Positions 23,785-34,046 are shown, numbered from the stretch's first letter. The stretch: 64,000 bases of DNA from an uncultured Prevotellaceae bacterium (GCA_902776935.1 CACYRS010000005.1:1-64000), one strand, 5' to 3'. A program made the numbers and translations. The notes: a model not told the origin generated them from the letters alone.

Positions 23785-26406
23785 TTAGAATTCTGGTACT
23801 TCAAAGAGACTCTTTATAGAGAAGTCTGCATCCATAGTACTGGTGAAGCCCAACTCATGGATTACATCTCCGTCAGGTGTTCCAAAGGCGCATGACTTGG
23901 CACCACCGGTCTTTCCGTAACAGTTCCAGAGCTCCAGACGATACTTCGGATTTTCGTTGCTGTCAGGAACCTTCGATGCATCGAAAGTCACAGCCTTACC
24001 ATCGAGTTTCAGACCAGTGAGCTCTGAGTGCATCGTTGGGAAGAATCCGTAGATGTCGGCAATCTCGATGAAGGTCATAATGCAACCAGCGCTGTGATCT
24101 GTACCGCCAGCATCATAATGGATAGAGAAGTCGTTCTTCGAAATCTCATACTTTGCAGTCTCTGTGTTAAGGGTTACATCGAATGTAGCGGAAGCGGGAG
24201 TTCCCCATGTACCACCCCATGATGGGTTGATAGTGATGAGGTTTGGAGTATAAGTTCCCTCAGGTCCGTTGAGCTTGATGGTGAACGTAATCTCACAGCT
24301 CTGTGCAAAGGTGAATGCGGGATCACTGCCTATTTCTTTCAGGTTGCTGAAAGGCGAAGCGATGATGTTACCGTTGCTTGCTCCCTTACCCCAGATATTG
24401 AACATCTCAATACGGAAGTTGCCGTTGTTCTCGATGTCTCCATAGCAGAAGTTGTTGGCGTTGAACTTGATGCTCTTACCGTCGAGCTTAATATCATCGA
24501 TACGTGCGAAAGCATTGGGGAAGCGTTTGCGCAGACTTACAAGGTCGAGCAGTGTCACCATAGCTCCGTTTACGGCACCTTTGTACTCCACGGTGTGAGT
24601 GCCTTCCAGGTTTTCCGGCATGAGCATGTCGAGAGTAGAACCCCATGTGCCAACCCAGTCGCTACCTACTGCAAGCAGGTTAACGGCAATACCGCTATAA
24701 ACCTTGTCGGCTGCATAGTTGAATGATACCTGTGTACTGCCACCGTCGATAAGCATACCGATCTGCAGTGTCTCTTCTGTCAGTGACAGAATATTCAGGT
24801 TGGTGCGTTTGTTGTCACCACGTGCACTCTGAGCAGGTACATCCAGAATATCGATAGAGAGTGAGATGGTCTTGTTTGCCTCGTCTACGGTATAGGTTCC
24901 CTCTTCTGTCGTAGCATTGCCGTCGGCATCGATCTTGGTCACGGTAACCTTGCCATCTTCAGTGAATGTCATTGTTCCGAAGTCGCGAGGATCACCACCG
25001 ATAATCCAACCATCAGCGCCAGCAGCCCATACCCATGAGTTGCCCACAACCGGCTCACCATTGGTGATTGTACGCCAAGAGTCGTCTGTACCCATGAACC
25101 AGCATGGTCCTTCGAAGTGAGCATGACTACCGTCGGCACGCAGGTCGATATGCCATGTGGTGCATAACAGTTCTTTATTGAATGGGATATTGCGTGCGGT
25201 AGAAACAGGTCGTGCGGCCATTGCCTCATAAACGGCACGGGTAGAACGTACACCTGTAGAAGATGTAAACTCATAATCTACAGCAAACTTAGAGTTAGAA
25301 CCATTTACAGAACCTGTCAGGTAATAACCATGTGTTCCTTCTTCACTTACAGCATGTCCGATACGCTTACCTGCTGCAGGCAGGAAGATGCTGTTGCCGT
25401 TCTTGGCAGTTACCTTATATCCTGCTACACCATCCATCTCTGTCCATTCTGTAGTGCAGAGACGGAACAGTTCCTCAAACATGTCGGCTGTTGGCAGGGT
25501 TGCCTTTCCGCCGAGTGCGATATTGGCAATATCATTAGCAGTCTTATATGTATCGGCAGAAGCAAAAGCTGAAGGATCGATGCTTGGATTAAGTCCGGTT
25601 GCATCACCAAATCCGAAGAGACCTCCGAAGTCTGATTCCTTCTTGGCTCCCACATTGCGCTTAGCCCACTTAACAGACAGCCCAAGGTCAACAAACTCTT
25701 CGTCGACATCGATGCTGTTGGCGGCTGTTGTGAACTCCTTTACATCACCATATACCACACCTGAACCAAGGTCGAGATATGCTGCATAATAATACTTCGT
25801 TGCAGGCAGAAGTCCTGCCTTTGTCACGCTGAAGCTTGATGAATTGGCTACTTGCAGGCGCAGACCATTTCGTACGGCCTCTTCATCACTCTGTGCAGAA
25901 ATGATGATACCCATTGTTGAGTTGGGAGTATAGTCAGATGCAGAACCGGCGAGTGTTGCCTGGGCGAAGTCTATGCTTGTTGCATCACCTGTTATTGCCT
26001 TGGCATTGGTCGTTAGCAGCGACTTAACCTCACCCTTATAGGTAAGCTTACCCTGCAGGGTTACGAAAGCCTGATAATAAATGGTCACACCAGTCTTCAG
26101 TCCGTCGAGTGAAGCAGAGAACTCCGATGCTGATGATGCAGCAGCGGTCTCTGTCAGTGCGCTTTGGGAATATCCATAATAGAATCCTGTAGAGAAGGAG
26201 GCCGGGTTAACCTTGTCCAGACCAGACACTGTACCATGGAAGGTAGCAGTGGTGGCTGTGACATCGGAAGAGCCTGTTACTACAGAGCCGTCGGTAAGTA
26301 GCGGTGTGGTGTTGGCGAAGTAATCGTCATCATCGCTACACGCTGTAAGGGCTGTTACACCCATTGCCAGCGCCATGATTCCGAAAAATATCTTTGATAG
26401 TTTCAT
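23785..26406 (-). CDS. Large surface lipoprotein, putative glycan-binding, with FISUMP-like module
   Basis: An 873-residue lipoprotein (lipobox LTAC, followed by SDDDDYF, an acidic tail that fits surface export in this phylum). By eye the order is two fibronectin-III-like domains (about residues 45-135 and 140-230, each with YYY or YYYAAY strands), a module beginning EFVDLGLSVKWAKRNVGA and continuing with LPTADMFEELFRLCTTEW (about 238-420), which is the pattern of FISUMP-type proteins, a lipocalin-like beta part (about 425-580), and two C-terminal beta domains that share Trp-Gly patterns (GTWGSTLDML and GGTWGTPASATFDV). It lacks catalytic motifs I recognise. Position after susC-susD and before the GH5 suggests a surface glycan-binding protein. 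Start 20 nt after the next lipoprotein's stop. Confidence 0.75.
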   Translation of the reverse strand: MKLSKIFFGIMALAMGVTALTACSDDDDYFANTTPLLTDGSVVTGSSDVTATTATFHGTVSGLDKVNPASFSTGFYYGYSQSALTETAAASSASEFSASLDGLKTGVTIYYQAFVTLQGKLTYKGEVKSLLTTNAKAITGDATSIDFAQATLAGSASDYTPNSTMGIIISAQSDEEAVRNGLRLQVANSSSFSVTKAGLLPATKYYYAAYLDLGSGVVYGDVKEFTTAANSIDVDEEFVDLGLSVKWAKRNVGAKKESDFGGLFGFGDATGLNPSIDPSAFASADTYKTANDIANIALGGKATLPTADMFEELFRLCTTEWTEMDGVAGYKVTAKNGNSIFLPAAGKRIGHAVSEEGTHGYYLTGSVNGSNSKFAVDYEFTSSTGVRSTRAVYEAMAARPVSTARNIPFNKELLCTTWHIDLRADGSHAHFEGPCWFMGTDDSWRTITNGEPVVGNSWVWAAGADGWIIGGDPRDFGTMTFTEDGKVTVTKIDADGNATTEEGTYTVDEANKTISLSIDILDVPAQSARGDNKRTNLNILSLTEETLQIGMLIDGGSTQVSFNYAADKVYSGIAVNLLAVGSDWVGTWGSTLDMLMPENLEGTHTVEYKGAVNGAMVTLLDLVSLRKRFPNAFARIDDIKLDGKSIKFNANNFCYGDIENNGNFRIEMFNIWGKGASNGNIIASPFSNLKEIGSDPAFTFAQSCEITFTIKLNGPEGTYTPNLITINPSWGGTWGTPASATFDVTLNTETAKYEISKNDFSIHYDAGGTDHSAGCIMTFIEIADIYGFFPTMHSELTGLKLDGKAVTFDASKVPDSNENPKYRLELWNCYGKTGGAKSCAFGTPDGDVIHELGFTSTMDADFSIKSLFEVPEF

Positions 26407-26426
26407 ATCTTTTTCCTGTTTTGAAT

Positions 26427-28325
26427 TTATTCAATCGTAATGCTTTCTATCGTACAAGCAGCCTTCAGACCGTCTTCCGACTCATCTGCGAGCGATGCAT
26501 AGCCTACGTACTGCATAGTCATGGTGAGGGCAGAGGTGCCGTCAGCCCAGTTTGCGGTAGAGCCTGTGTCATTGGTCCAGCTAACAGTATATGTACCGTC
26601 GCCATTAACAGTTATGGCGCGTGAGTATCCGAAACAGTCGGTCTCCCATGCCTGTTCCTCACCACGGTTGCAACAGAGAACCATCTTGGCAGGCTGTTCG
26701 AAGGTGAAGCCGCTCAGACGGAATGTAACATTCAGCTTCTGGTTCTTCTTAATCTTGAGATCTGCCGGGTCGATGGCATTTGTGTCACCACCCCATGGGT
26801 TATAGAGCTGGCAGCGGAAGTATTTCTCTGCCTCTATGTAGTTGATGCGGTTGTCGTTGTTGAACTTCACTGCAACAGGACCTGTCTGGCCACCGCCAAC
26901 AGCCTTATAAGTGAAGTTGGCAATAAGATAGGTATTAACATTACCGTTAGCATCTTTCTGATCTGGAACACCCATAACGAGCTCAGAACCAGGATCACAC
27001 TTGAAGACAGTCCATTCTGTTCCCTTTACCTCGATAGTACGGTTGTCGCCTGTTACGGTGAAGAGATTCAGCTCCTTGTCAAACTTGATGACAGTGCCGT
27101 CGATAGTATACTTACCGCTTATGTCACCGTATGTGAAGTCGCCCTTCTTGTTGAGTGTCAGCTCATTCTCAAGAGCATCGTCGCCCCACTTTGGAGCCCA
27201 GGCAGAACCGTAGTTGCCATTTACAACACTCTCCCAGCTTGAAGAGTTCCACCACATCCAGTCATATGCTGCATCCTCACTAACGAGGAATGTCATCTCT
27301 GCACCTGTGAACTCCACTCCATTGATATCGGTGGTGAAGAGCTTGGTCTCGAGGTTGTCGATGGCAGGAACTACAGGAGCACCAGCCTCAATATAACTGG
27401 GATCGTCGGAAGGAATCTGAACAGTACCGTTCTTCACGTCCTCAGCGATGAAGTTCCAGATAATCCACCATGCACCCTCGCTGTTGGTACGCATAGTAGC
27501 AAACTGCAGCATGTAAGGTGTCAGTTCTGTGATGACGATATCTGTAGTATAGTTGTCACAAACGGTGTTGAAACCGGTGTTGTGCATCACGTAACCGTCG
27601 GTAAACGACAGGGTGGGATGGTTCTTGTCAGATACGTTGAGGTTCCACTTTCCCCTAGTTGTCGTTCCTTCCTCACCCTGGAACTCCTCAATGGTACAGC
27701 CATTCTGGTCGTCGAGGGTGAAGATCATATAAGAATTCATGTATGGAGAATCCTGTGGAATGAGCCATGACTGGAATCCTGGATCCCAGTTCGGTGTCAT
27801 GTGGTTGATACCGATGTTGGTATCGCCAGAACCGTCGTTGAGCACATCGCTGGGGTTACAATACATCACCGGTGCAGAGCACTGGCCTACACCGTATGCC
27901 TTGTCGCATGGTACCCATTTCTTGCTCTTGCCTACACCACCAGAGAGGTATGCATAGAGAGGATTGGCAAGCAGCGACATGTTGTTTGTCGTCACATTAA
28001 ACTTATGTGGTGCACCGTAAACCACACCACCACGTGTGTCCACTCCGAATGTCACCTCGTAGGTACCGGCAAACGGAAGCTGGAATTTCACCTCACGTCC
28101 CTGGCTGCGGCCGTTTGGCTGATTCCAGTAGCATGAGTAGCTTTTGTCGAGCAGACTGGTGAGCGTCACCGTATTGTCTGCGGCAACAGTCACTGAATAA
28201 GCCACACCCTCCACCAGGTCTTCTGGTTGCAGGTTTGGTTTGCTCAGGCTGTATTCGTCTGGTGAACAGGCGCTGAAGAGAAAGGCCAGTGCAGCAGACA
28301 GATATGTTAATTTCTTCATTTTCAT
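26427..28325 (-). CDS. Surface lipoprotein, putative glycan-binding (PKD-like N-terminus)
   Basis: A 632-residue lipoprotein with lipobox FSAC (Cys about residue 20). After a short spacer, residues about 40-112 look like a PKD/immunoglobulin-type domain (FQLPFAGTYEVTFGVDTRGGVVY). A long Trp- and Tyr-rich beta region follows, including KKWVPCDKAYGVGQC, NWDPGFQSWLIP and AWWIIWNFIAEDV, ending in a galactose-binding-like domain that finishes MTMQYVGYASLADESEDGL. Aromatic-rich beta sandwiches of this kind are typical of surface glycan-binding proteins that work with SusC/SusD. No catalytic signature is evident. It lies between susD and the 873-residue lipoprotein, with an A/T-rich repeat spacer on the susD side. 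Confidence 0.75.
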   Translation of the reverse strand: MKMKKLTYLSAALAFLFSACSPDEYSLSKPNLQPEDLVEGVAYSVTVAADNTVTLTSLLDKSYSCYWNQPNGRSQGREVKFQLPFAGTYEVTFGVDTRGGVVYGAPHKFNVTTNNMSLLANPLYAYLSGGVGKSKKWVPCDKAYGVGQCSAPVMYCNPSDVLNDGSGDTNIGINHMTPNWDPGFQSWLIPQDSPYMNSYMIFTLDDQNGCTIEEFQGEEGTTTRGKWNLNVSDKNHPTLSFTDGYVMHNTGFNTVCDNYTTDIVITELTPYMLQFATMRTNSEGAWWIIWNFIAEDVKNGTVQIPSDDPSYIEAGAPVVPAIDNLETKLFTTDINGVEFTGAEMTFLVSEDAAYDWMWWNSSSWESVVNGNYGSAWAPKWGDDALENELTLNKKGDFTYGDISGKYTIDGTVIKFDKELNLFTVTGDNRTIEVKGTEWTVFKCDPGSELVMGVPDQKDANGNVNTYLIANFTYKAVGGGQTGPVAVKFNNDNRINYIEAEKYFRCQLYNPWGGDTNAIDPADLKIKKNQKLNVTFRLSGFTFEQPAKMVLCCNRGEEQAWETDCFGYSRAITVNGDGTYTVSWTNDTGSTANWADGTSALTMTMQYVGYASLADESEDGLKAACTIESITIE

Positions 28326-28371
28326 AATTCTTTTACTTTTTTACCTTTTTGCTATTTTACTTTTCAAAGGT
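28326..28371 (-). repeat. A-rich spacer between susD and the next lipoprotein gene
   Basis: On the minus strand the spacer contains CAAAAAGGTAAAAAAGTAAAAG, the same units as the pta-ackA spacer (7340-7367). It carries the start region of the 632-residue lipoprotein gene. Confidence 0.5.
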
Positions 28372-30093
28372 TTACCATCCGGCATTCTGTTTCAGTACAC
28401 CGTTAGAGAGCTGTATCTGAGTGAGTGGAATCTGCTGGAAACCACGCTTAGATGTAATATTCTCAGCCTTGAAGCTTACAGTACCTTCCTGACCACCATT
28501 GAGCACATTCTCGCCAGAAGCCACAATGGCAGCTGCTGCCACGTTCACACCCTGACGGAGCAGGTCCCAATAGCGGATACCCTCGAAAGCGAACTCCAGG
28601 CGACGCTCCTCCATGATATTCTCCTTATTGAGAGCAATGGTAGAGTTGGGCACATTCAATGTCCCGTCGGCATTCTGTGTGGTGTATGCACGGTTGTGAA
28701 CGGCATTCAGGTAGCTCTGTGCATTTGATGAGCCAAGTTCTGCGGCCATCAGAAGCACGTCAGCATAACGGATAAGAGTGTATCCGATAGCCTGAGATAT
28801 CTGGAAGTCACCAGCCATCAGACCGTCCCAGTAGTGAGTAAGACTCCATGAGCCTGTGGCACTCTGATGATATGCCGAACGTGCTGTGTATTTCTTATTG
28901 AAATAACCGGTATACTCACGCTGGTCTGTCAGTGCGTTCTGATATTCTGTCGTTCCGGCAATACCCTCACCGACGAGGTCGATGATTGATGCTTCCTTAC
29001 GCTGGTCACCAGAAGGGAACGACTCTACGAAGTTCTTTGGTACGGTAGCACCGCCCCAGCCTTGTCCGTAAGGTGCCTTGAAGGTGCCGCCACGAACGGA
29101 GAACATCTGGATGGCATTGTTACCACCTGCATTCCCGTTATAATCGGAGGTGTAGTTGAACTTCATTGTAAGGATGTTCTCTGCGTTGTCCTCGCCAGCG
29201 TAAGTGCTTACCTCTTTCCAACCTGTTGCATTGCTGCCTTCCCAATGGGTGCTGGCGCAATACCAGAGGTTCTTATAGAGAGGAATCAGCGAGTATTCGC
29301 CACTGGCTACGATGTCCTCCAGTTCCTGAAGCACTTCTGCCTTTGTTACACCTGCAGGCTCCTTACCATATACACCTGTATAGAAAAGGTATGCACGAGC
29401 CATCATGGCCTTAGCAGCCCAACGGGTGATACGACCGTCATTGGTAGAAGAGGCTGACTTAGGATAAGCATCGGCAGGGATGTTCTCTGCGGCATACTTA
29501 AGATCCTCAAATACAACCTTATATACGTCATCAGGATTAGCCTGAGGGATGTTCTCTGACGAAGGCTCTGTCAGCAGAGGTATGTTCTCAAACACGCGTA
29601 ACAGGTCGAAATAGAGTATTCCACGCATAGCACGTGCCTCACCGATTAGTTGGCCTTTCGCAGCATCGCTGCTGAAGGTTATCTGGTCAGAAGAGACAAT
29701 AAGCTGATTCACACGGTATATGGCAGCATAATAGCTTGTCCAGAGTGTGTTATGCAGATTCTGTTGTGAGTTATCCTCTCCCATGTCGAAACGGTCTACT
29801 ACAGCAGAGTTACGGGCATCGTTGTTTCCCGTACCGCCAAAGCACTCGTCGGCACACAGCTCAGAGAGGTAGTGGAAGGCAAATGTAGGACCGTTTGACA
29901 CGGTGCGCTGCCATCCGTCGTAACATCCAATGAGAGCTCTCGATGCAGCCGACTCACTGGTATAATAGTTTCCGGTAGTTCCCTCAGTCTTTGACTGAAC
30001 CTCCAGGAAATCTTCACCGCAGGATGCAAGTCCTAACGTCGCAAGACCCATGGCGGCAATAGAAAATATCTTTGTCTTCATAATTGTATTCAT
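28372..30093 (-). CDS. SusD-like glycan-binding lipoprotein (RagB/SusD)
   Basis: A 573-residue outer-membrane lipoprotein (lipobox LASC, then GEDFLEVQSKTE). SusD-type proteins form the lid of the SusC transporter and bind the target glycan. Family features are visible: the N-terminal GEDFLE..., the helical TPR-like core with IGEARAMRGILYFDLLRVFENIPL near residue 150, YTLIRYADVLLMAAEL near residue 435, MEERRLEFAFEGIRYWDLLRQG near residue 505 and the closing AGW. It lies 7 nt after susC. The partner gene is the adjacent SusC at 30101-33244. Substrate cannot be read from the sequence, but the locus ends with a GH5 glucanase-type enzyme. Confidence 0.95.
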   Translation of the reverse strand: MNTIMKTKIFSIAAMGLATLGLASCGEDFLEVQSKTEGTTGNYYTSESAASRALIGCYDGWQRTVSNGPTFAFHYLSELCADECFGGTGNNDARNSAVVDRFDMGEDNSQQNLHNTLWTSYYAAIYRVNQLIVSSDQITFSSDAAKGQLIGEARAMRGILYFDLLRVFENIPLLTEPSSENIPQANPDDVYKVVFEDLKYAAENIPADAYPKSASSTNDGRITRWAAKAMMARAYLFYTGVYGKEPAGVTKAEVLQELEDIVASGEYSLIPLYKNLWYCASTHWEGSNATGWKEVSTYAGEDNAENILTMKFNYTSDYNGNAGGNNAIQMFSVRGGTFKAPYGQGWGGATVPKNFVESFPSGDQRKEASIIDLVGEGIAGTTEYQNALTDQREYTGYFNKKYTARSAYHQSATGSWSLTHYWDGLMAGDFQISQAIGYTLIRYADVLLMAAELGSSNAQSYLNAVHNRAYTTQNADGTLNVPNSTIALNKENIMEERRLEFAFEGIRYWDLLRQGVNVAAAAIVASGENVLNGGQEGTVSFKAENITSKRGFQQIPLTQIQLSNGVLKQNAGW

Positions 30094-30100
30094 CTGATTT

Positions 30101-33100
30101 TTAGAACTTCAAGTTTACACCGAAGAGGAAGGTACGAGGACGTGGGTAGTATCCGTAGTCGATGCCTGATACCCATCCTGAATTACCATAACCGATTTCT
30201 GGGTCCATACCGTCATACTTCGTGAATGTAAATGCATTCTTAACCTGAGCGTAGAGGCGGCACTGAGAGAGATACTTACATCTTATCAGCTTGGCGAAGT
30301 CGTAGCCGAGCGTGATGTCTGAGATACGCAGGAAATCGCCGTCCTGGATAAACAGGTCAGAGAACTGGTAGTTGATGTTTGTGTTGGTAACACGTGGAAT
30401 CTTGTTAGAAGTTCCCTCACCAGTCCAGCGGTCGAGAATCTGTGTAGTATAGTTTGCGGTTGTTGTTCCTACGTTGCGGTATGTCTGCACAATCTTGTTG
30501 CCTACAGATCCGTTGGCCTGAACAGCAAAGTCGAGACCTCTCCAGTCAAATCCTACTTTGAATCCATAGGTAAAGTCTGGCATACCATTGCCGAGGTTAA
30601 CCTTATCGTTGTCGTTGATGACACCATCATGGTTGATGTCATAATACTTCACGTCACCAGGCTGTACGTTCGACTGCAGCACGCCGTTGCCGGCAGCAAT
30701 CCAGTCGTTGATCTCCTGCTGGTTCTGGAAGATTCCGGCAGTCTTGTAGCCCCAGAAGTAACCGATAGGTTCACCGTTTGATGCACGATAGAACTCACCG
30801 GAGTTGTCGTAGAGCACTGATCCGCTCTCACCGTGGATGATACCGTCTTCGTTAGGGATATTACCTACCTTATTCTTATTGTATGCTCCGTTGAGGTTTA
30901 CATAGTAGCGGAAATCCTTTCCGATAACGTCGTTCCAAGCCAGTCCGAGTTCAACACCAGTGTTAACCACGTCACCGCCATTGATATATGGTGCACCTGT
31001 ACCTACTGTTGCCAGTACCGGTGGCTGAACGAGCCAGTCCTTTGTCGACTTACGGTACCAGTCGAAGTTCACGTTGAGTCGCTGGTTCAGGAATCGTGCA
31101 TCGAAACCGAAGTCGAGCTGCTCAGAGGTCTCCCATGTGATCTCGTCGTTACCGATACGTGTAGGAACGGCTCCCCATTGGTCGGCATCAGAACCGAGCT
31201 GGTTGCCGAAATTATAATAGTAGTTGTTGAAGGCCATTGGAGCCAGATACATGTAGTTACCGATATTCTGGTTACCTACCTGTCCCCAGCTGGCACGGAT
31301 CTTGAAGTAATCCATGTACTTTGTCAGAGGCTCCATAAACTTCTCATTGGTGATCACCCATCCTGCAGATATTGATGGGAACCATCCGAAGCGGTGACCC
31401 TTGGCAAAGCGGCTTGAACCGTCACGACGTATAGTGGCTGTTGCCATATATGTCTCCTTGTAGTTCCATCCGATACGACCGAAGAACGATACCATTCTCT
31501 CCTCGTCCCAAGGACTGCCACTGGCTGACAGACCGTTCTCCTGACTCATTGCGGTACCGTTGTTGAGATAAGCGTACTGCCAGGTCTCGAAACCGTCACG
31601 CAGGCTGCCGTTGGCGCCATACATGCTCTGACCCTCGGTGCGATATACCTCATAACCGGCCATCGCATCAAAGTGATGTTCCTTGATGTCGAAGTTGTAC
31701 GACAGGGTGTTGGTCCATGTGATGCCGAAGCCGTCACTGGCACTCTGTGACACACGGGTACGGCTGTCGTTGTAGCTGTAGATAGAGAAATGATACAGTG
31801 GAGTGAAACTGCGATAGTTCTCTGAATCGTAGGTTACGCCAAGAGTGGTACGGAACTTCAGGTTCTTGATGAACTCCATTTCTGCATAAACGTTAGACGA
31901 CAGTCTCATGTGCTGTGTCTTGTTGTAATTGTTCACCATCATCGAACCGTAAGGGTTACCGTCGGCATTGAACCAGTCGCTGTTAGATGTGTCGTTATAA
32001 GGAAGTCCGTACTTGCCGTTATCGCTGTAAACGGGGGCGAGTGGGGATGTTCCGAAAGCAGAGCGCAGTGTGTTGTTATATGCATTTCCCACACCGATAC
32101 CGTTCTTCTTATAATATGCGATAGATATCTGCTCACCTACTTTAAGGAATTTGTCGATGACCTGATATTCTGAGTTTACACGGAAGTTATATTGTGAATA
32201 GCCCGACACATCCTTGCCGCCTACAACACCTTCTTCGTTTTTGTATCCCAGCGACATGGCGTAGTTACCTTTCTGGCCACCGCCACTGATGCTTACGTTT
32301 GCACCGTAGGTCTGGGCATTGTCTTTCAGCATCTCGCCAATCCAGTCGGTATCGATAACACCAAGCTTGTTGCCCTCGGCGTCATATCTCCAGATGCTCT
32401 TATAGTTATCCCAGTTATATGCTGCGTTGCCTGAGTTGATGTTCTGCTCGTCCATGATGGTCATATATTCCTGAGCATTTAACATCTTTACCTTACGGGC
32501 AACACTCTGTACACCGAAGTATGCATCGAATGCTACAACTGATCTGCCTTCCTTACCGCTTCTGGTGGTGATAAGCACAACACCGTTAGCCGACTGCGAA
32601 CCGTAGATGGCTGCTGAGGCTGCATCCTTAAGCACGTCGATACTCTCGATATCGGAATTGTTTACTGTGTTGATGTCACCACGTACACCGTCAATGATAA
32701 ATAGTGGGCCGCTTGAACCTGTGGTACCCAGACCACGGATGTTTACCTTCAAGCCCTCACCAGGCTGTCCTGACTGAGAGATGATGGTCATACCAGGTGT
32801 CTGGCCCTGCAGGGCCTGCAGTGGGTTGGTGGTGTTCAGTTTGGCGATGTCTTCACCTTTCACCTGTACGGTAGCGCCGGTAACAAGTTTTTTCTTCTGT
32901 ACACCGTAACCGATCACGACAACTTCATCGAGAGACTTTCGGTCTTCCTCCAACTCGATGTTGAGCTGGGAACCCGTGATTTTCACTTTCTTAGTGAGAT
33001 AACCCACATAAGAAATCACTAGAGTCTGGCCATCTTCGGCATTAAGCGTGAAATTACCGTCAAAATCGGTAACGGTTCCCGTCTGGGTGCCCTGCACCTG

Positions 33101-33244
33101 GACTGTAGCACCGATAAGTGCTTCACCATCCGTAGCAGAGACAACCTTACCAGAAATCGGCTTAGCCATGAGAGCACCAAACATTGCCTGCATCGTGAAC
33201 AGGGCCACGATGAACAGGCCGAACTTTAGAGATGTTCTTCTCAT
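30101..33244 (-). CDS. SusC/RagA-type TonB-dependent transporter
   Basis: A 1047-residue outer-membrane transporter that imports oligosaccharides with TonB energy. In order: a signal peptide ending in AMFGALMA, a carboxypeptidase-D regulatory-like domain (ISGKVVSATDGEALIGATVQVQG to about residue 110), the SusC-type DEVVVIGYGVQKKK segment, a plug domain with IRGLGTTGSSGPLFIIDGVRGD and IESIDVLKDAASAAIYGSQSANGVVLITT, and a 22-stranded barrel ending with aromatic-terminated RPRTFLFGVNLKF. Length is usual for the family. It is first in the leftward PUL. The sequence is full length and intact. Confidence 0.96.
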   Translation of the reverse strand: MRRTSLKFGLFIVALFTMQAMFGALMAKPISGKVVSATDGEALIGATVQVQGTQTGTVTDFDGNFTLNAEDGQTLVISYVGYLTKKVKITGSQLNIELEEDRKSLDEVVVIGYGVQKKKLVTGATVQVKGEDIAKLNTTNPLQALQGQTPGMTIISQSGQPGEGLKVNIRGLGTTGSSGPLFIIDGVRGDINTVNNSDIESIDVLKDAASAAIYGSQSANGVVLITTRSGKEGRSVVAFDAYFGVQSVARKVKMLNAQEYMTIMDEQNINSGNAAYNWDNYKSIWRYDAEGNKLGVIDTDWIGEMLKDNAQTYGANVSISGGGQKGNYAMSLGYKNEEGVVGGKDVSGYSQYNFRVNSEYQVIDKFLKVGEQISIAYYKKNGIGVGNAYNNTLRSAFGTSPLAPVYSDNGKYGLPYNDTSNSDWFNADGNPYGSMMVNNYNKTQHMRLSSNVYAEMEFIKNLKFRTTLGVTYDSENYRSFTPLYHFSIYSYNDSRTRVSQSASDGFGITWTNTLSYNFDIKEHHFDAMAGYEVYRTEGQSMYGANGSLRDGFETWQYAYLNNGTAMSQENGLSASGSPWDEERMVSFFGRIGWNYKETYMATATIRRDGSSRFAKGHRFGWFPSISAGWVITNEKFMEPLTKYMDYFKIRASWGQVGNQNIGNYMYLAPMAFNNYYYNFGNQLGSDADQWGAVPTRIGNDEITWETSEQLDFGFDARFLNQRLNVNFDWYRKSTKDWLVQPPVLATVGTGAPYINGGDVVNTGVELGLAWNDVIGKDFRYYVNLNGAYNKNKVGNIPNEDGIIHGESGSVLYDNSGEFYRASNGEPIGYFWGYKTAGIFQNQQEINDWIAAGNGVLQSNVQPGDVKYYDINHDGVINDNDKVNLGNGMPDFTYGFKVGFDWRGLDFAVQANGSVGNKIVQTYRNVGTTTANYTTQILDRWTGEGTSNKIPRVTNTNINYQFSDLFIQDGDFLRISDITLGYDFAKLIRCKYLSQCRLYAQVKNAFTFTKYDGMDPEIGYGNSGWVSGIDYGYYPRPRTFLFGVNLKF

Positions 33245-33563
33245 ACTTTACATTGTTTTGGTTTAAAAAGATATATAATTAGCTGTTAGTTTACTGCTGC
33301 AAAATTAGCATTTATTTTTATTAAAAAGGAATCTTCACAAAAAATACGTGTAGTTTTTACTTTTTTTATGTTTTTTCACAGCCATTGAGTCCAGTTCTTG
33401 CGTGCACATGTACATTATTATATTCACATTATGTCCGCAAAGTTAAAAAAAGAAAAAGCATGTAGTACTTGCTGAAAAAAATGTATCCAATAATACTGAT
33501 GACTGACCAGCTTCTCGTTTGTGCAGATCGGTGTGTCTGCTAACTGACTCACTCAGTCAGATG
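33245..33563. promoter_or_regulatory. Leader/promoter region of leftward PUL
   Basis: This 319-nt gap has no gene. On the minus strand two -7 candidates are visible: TAATTTTG at 33307-33300, which would give a 56-nt leader, and TAACTTTG at 33445-33438, which would give a leader of about 190 nt. Neither has a well-spaced -33 TTTG. The left part is very A/T-rich. A weak 6-bp inverted repeat CTGACT/AGTCAG lies near 33544-33560, just after the M15 peptidase stop, and could be its terminator. No regulator gene (HTCS, ECF sigma or AraC) is found in or near it. Confidence 0.45.
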
Positions 33564-34046
33564 CTAAGTCCATGTTATCTTGCGACGGTTGTTTGATGGT
33601 CTTGCGGCAAAATGAATCCACAGTGATGTGCCGCGAGCTTCGATTATGAGTTCGTCGAAGTCTGGTCTATACTGATGCTCTTCTGCAATGTCGATCAGGA
33701 TGACGGCATAGCGGAGCAGTTGTACCTTGTCGTTGCAGCGGATGTCGACAGCGCAGCCCGTAAGGTGGTTAGAACTTGCCACTCCACCGGCAAGACGGTT
33801 TACCTCGGGTGAACGATATGCGCTATTGATGATTATCGGTTTCTCTTTATCGCTGTCGCCACCATATAGCAGGTTATAGCGTCTGCGTAACTCTTCCAAC
33901 CAGTCTGTACAGAGCCTGCGCAGGTTTTCAATTATTACTCGCGAAGGTATGTTACCATCCTTCGTCACGTGTTTTGTCTTGGTCATCTCACAGAGTGTGA
34001 AATGCTCTGAAAGCTTTGCTTTGTTGTCAATACTAACCTTTTCCAT
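33564..34046 (-). CDS. M15 family murein peptidase (DUF882/M15_3 type)
   Basis: A 160-residue zinc peptidase without signal peptide. The N-terminus (LSEHFTLCEMTKT) is the typical start of this subfamily, which occurs in phages and mobile elements of Bacteroidetes as an endolysin-like D-Ala-D-Ala carboxypeptidase or endopeptidase. INSAYRSPEVNRLAGGVASSNHLTGCAVDI (about residues 75-104) holds two zinc ligands (His and Asp in NHLTGCAVDI), and WIHFA near residue 145 holds the third His. The active-site region appears intact. Lack of a secretion signal suggests release by lysis or an unknown export route, or a non-murein role. It follows the DUF4248 gene on the same strand, across a spacer with a tandem GAATAGTGA repeat (34047-34082). 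Confidence 0.88.
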   Translation of the reverse strand: MEKVSIDNKAKLSEHFTLCEMTKTKHVTKDGNIPSRVIIENLRRLCTDWLEELRRRYNLLYGGDSDKEKPIIINSAYRSPEVNRLAGGVASSNHLTGCAVDIRCNDKVQLLRYAVILIDIAEEHQYRPDFDELIIEARGTSLWIHFAARPSNNRRKITWT

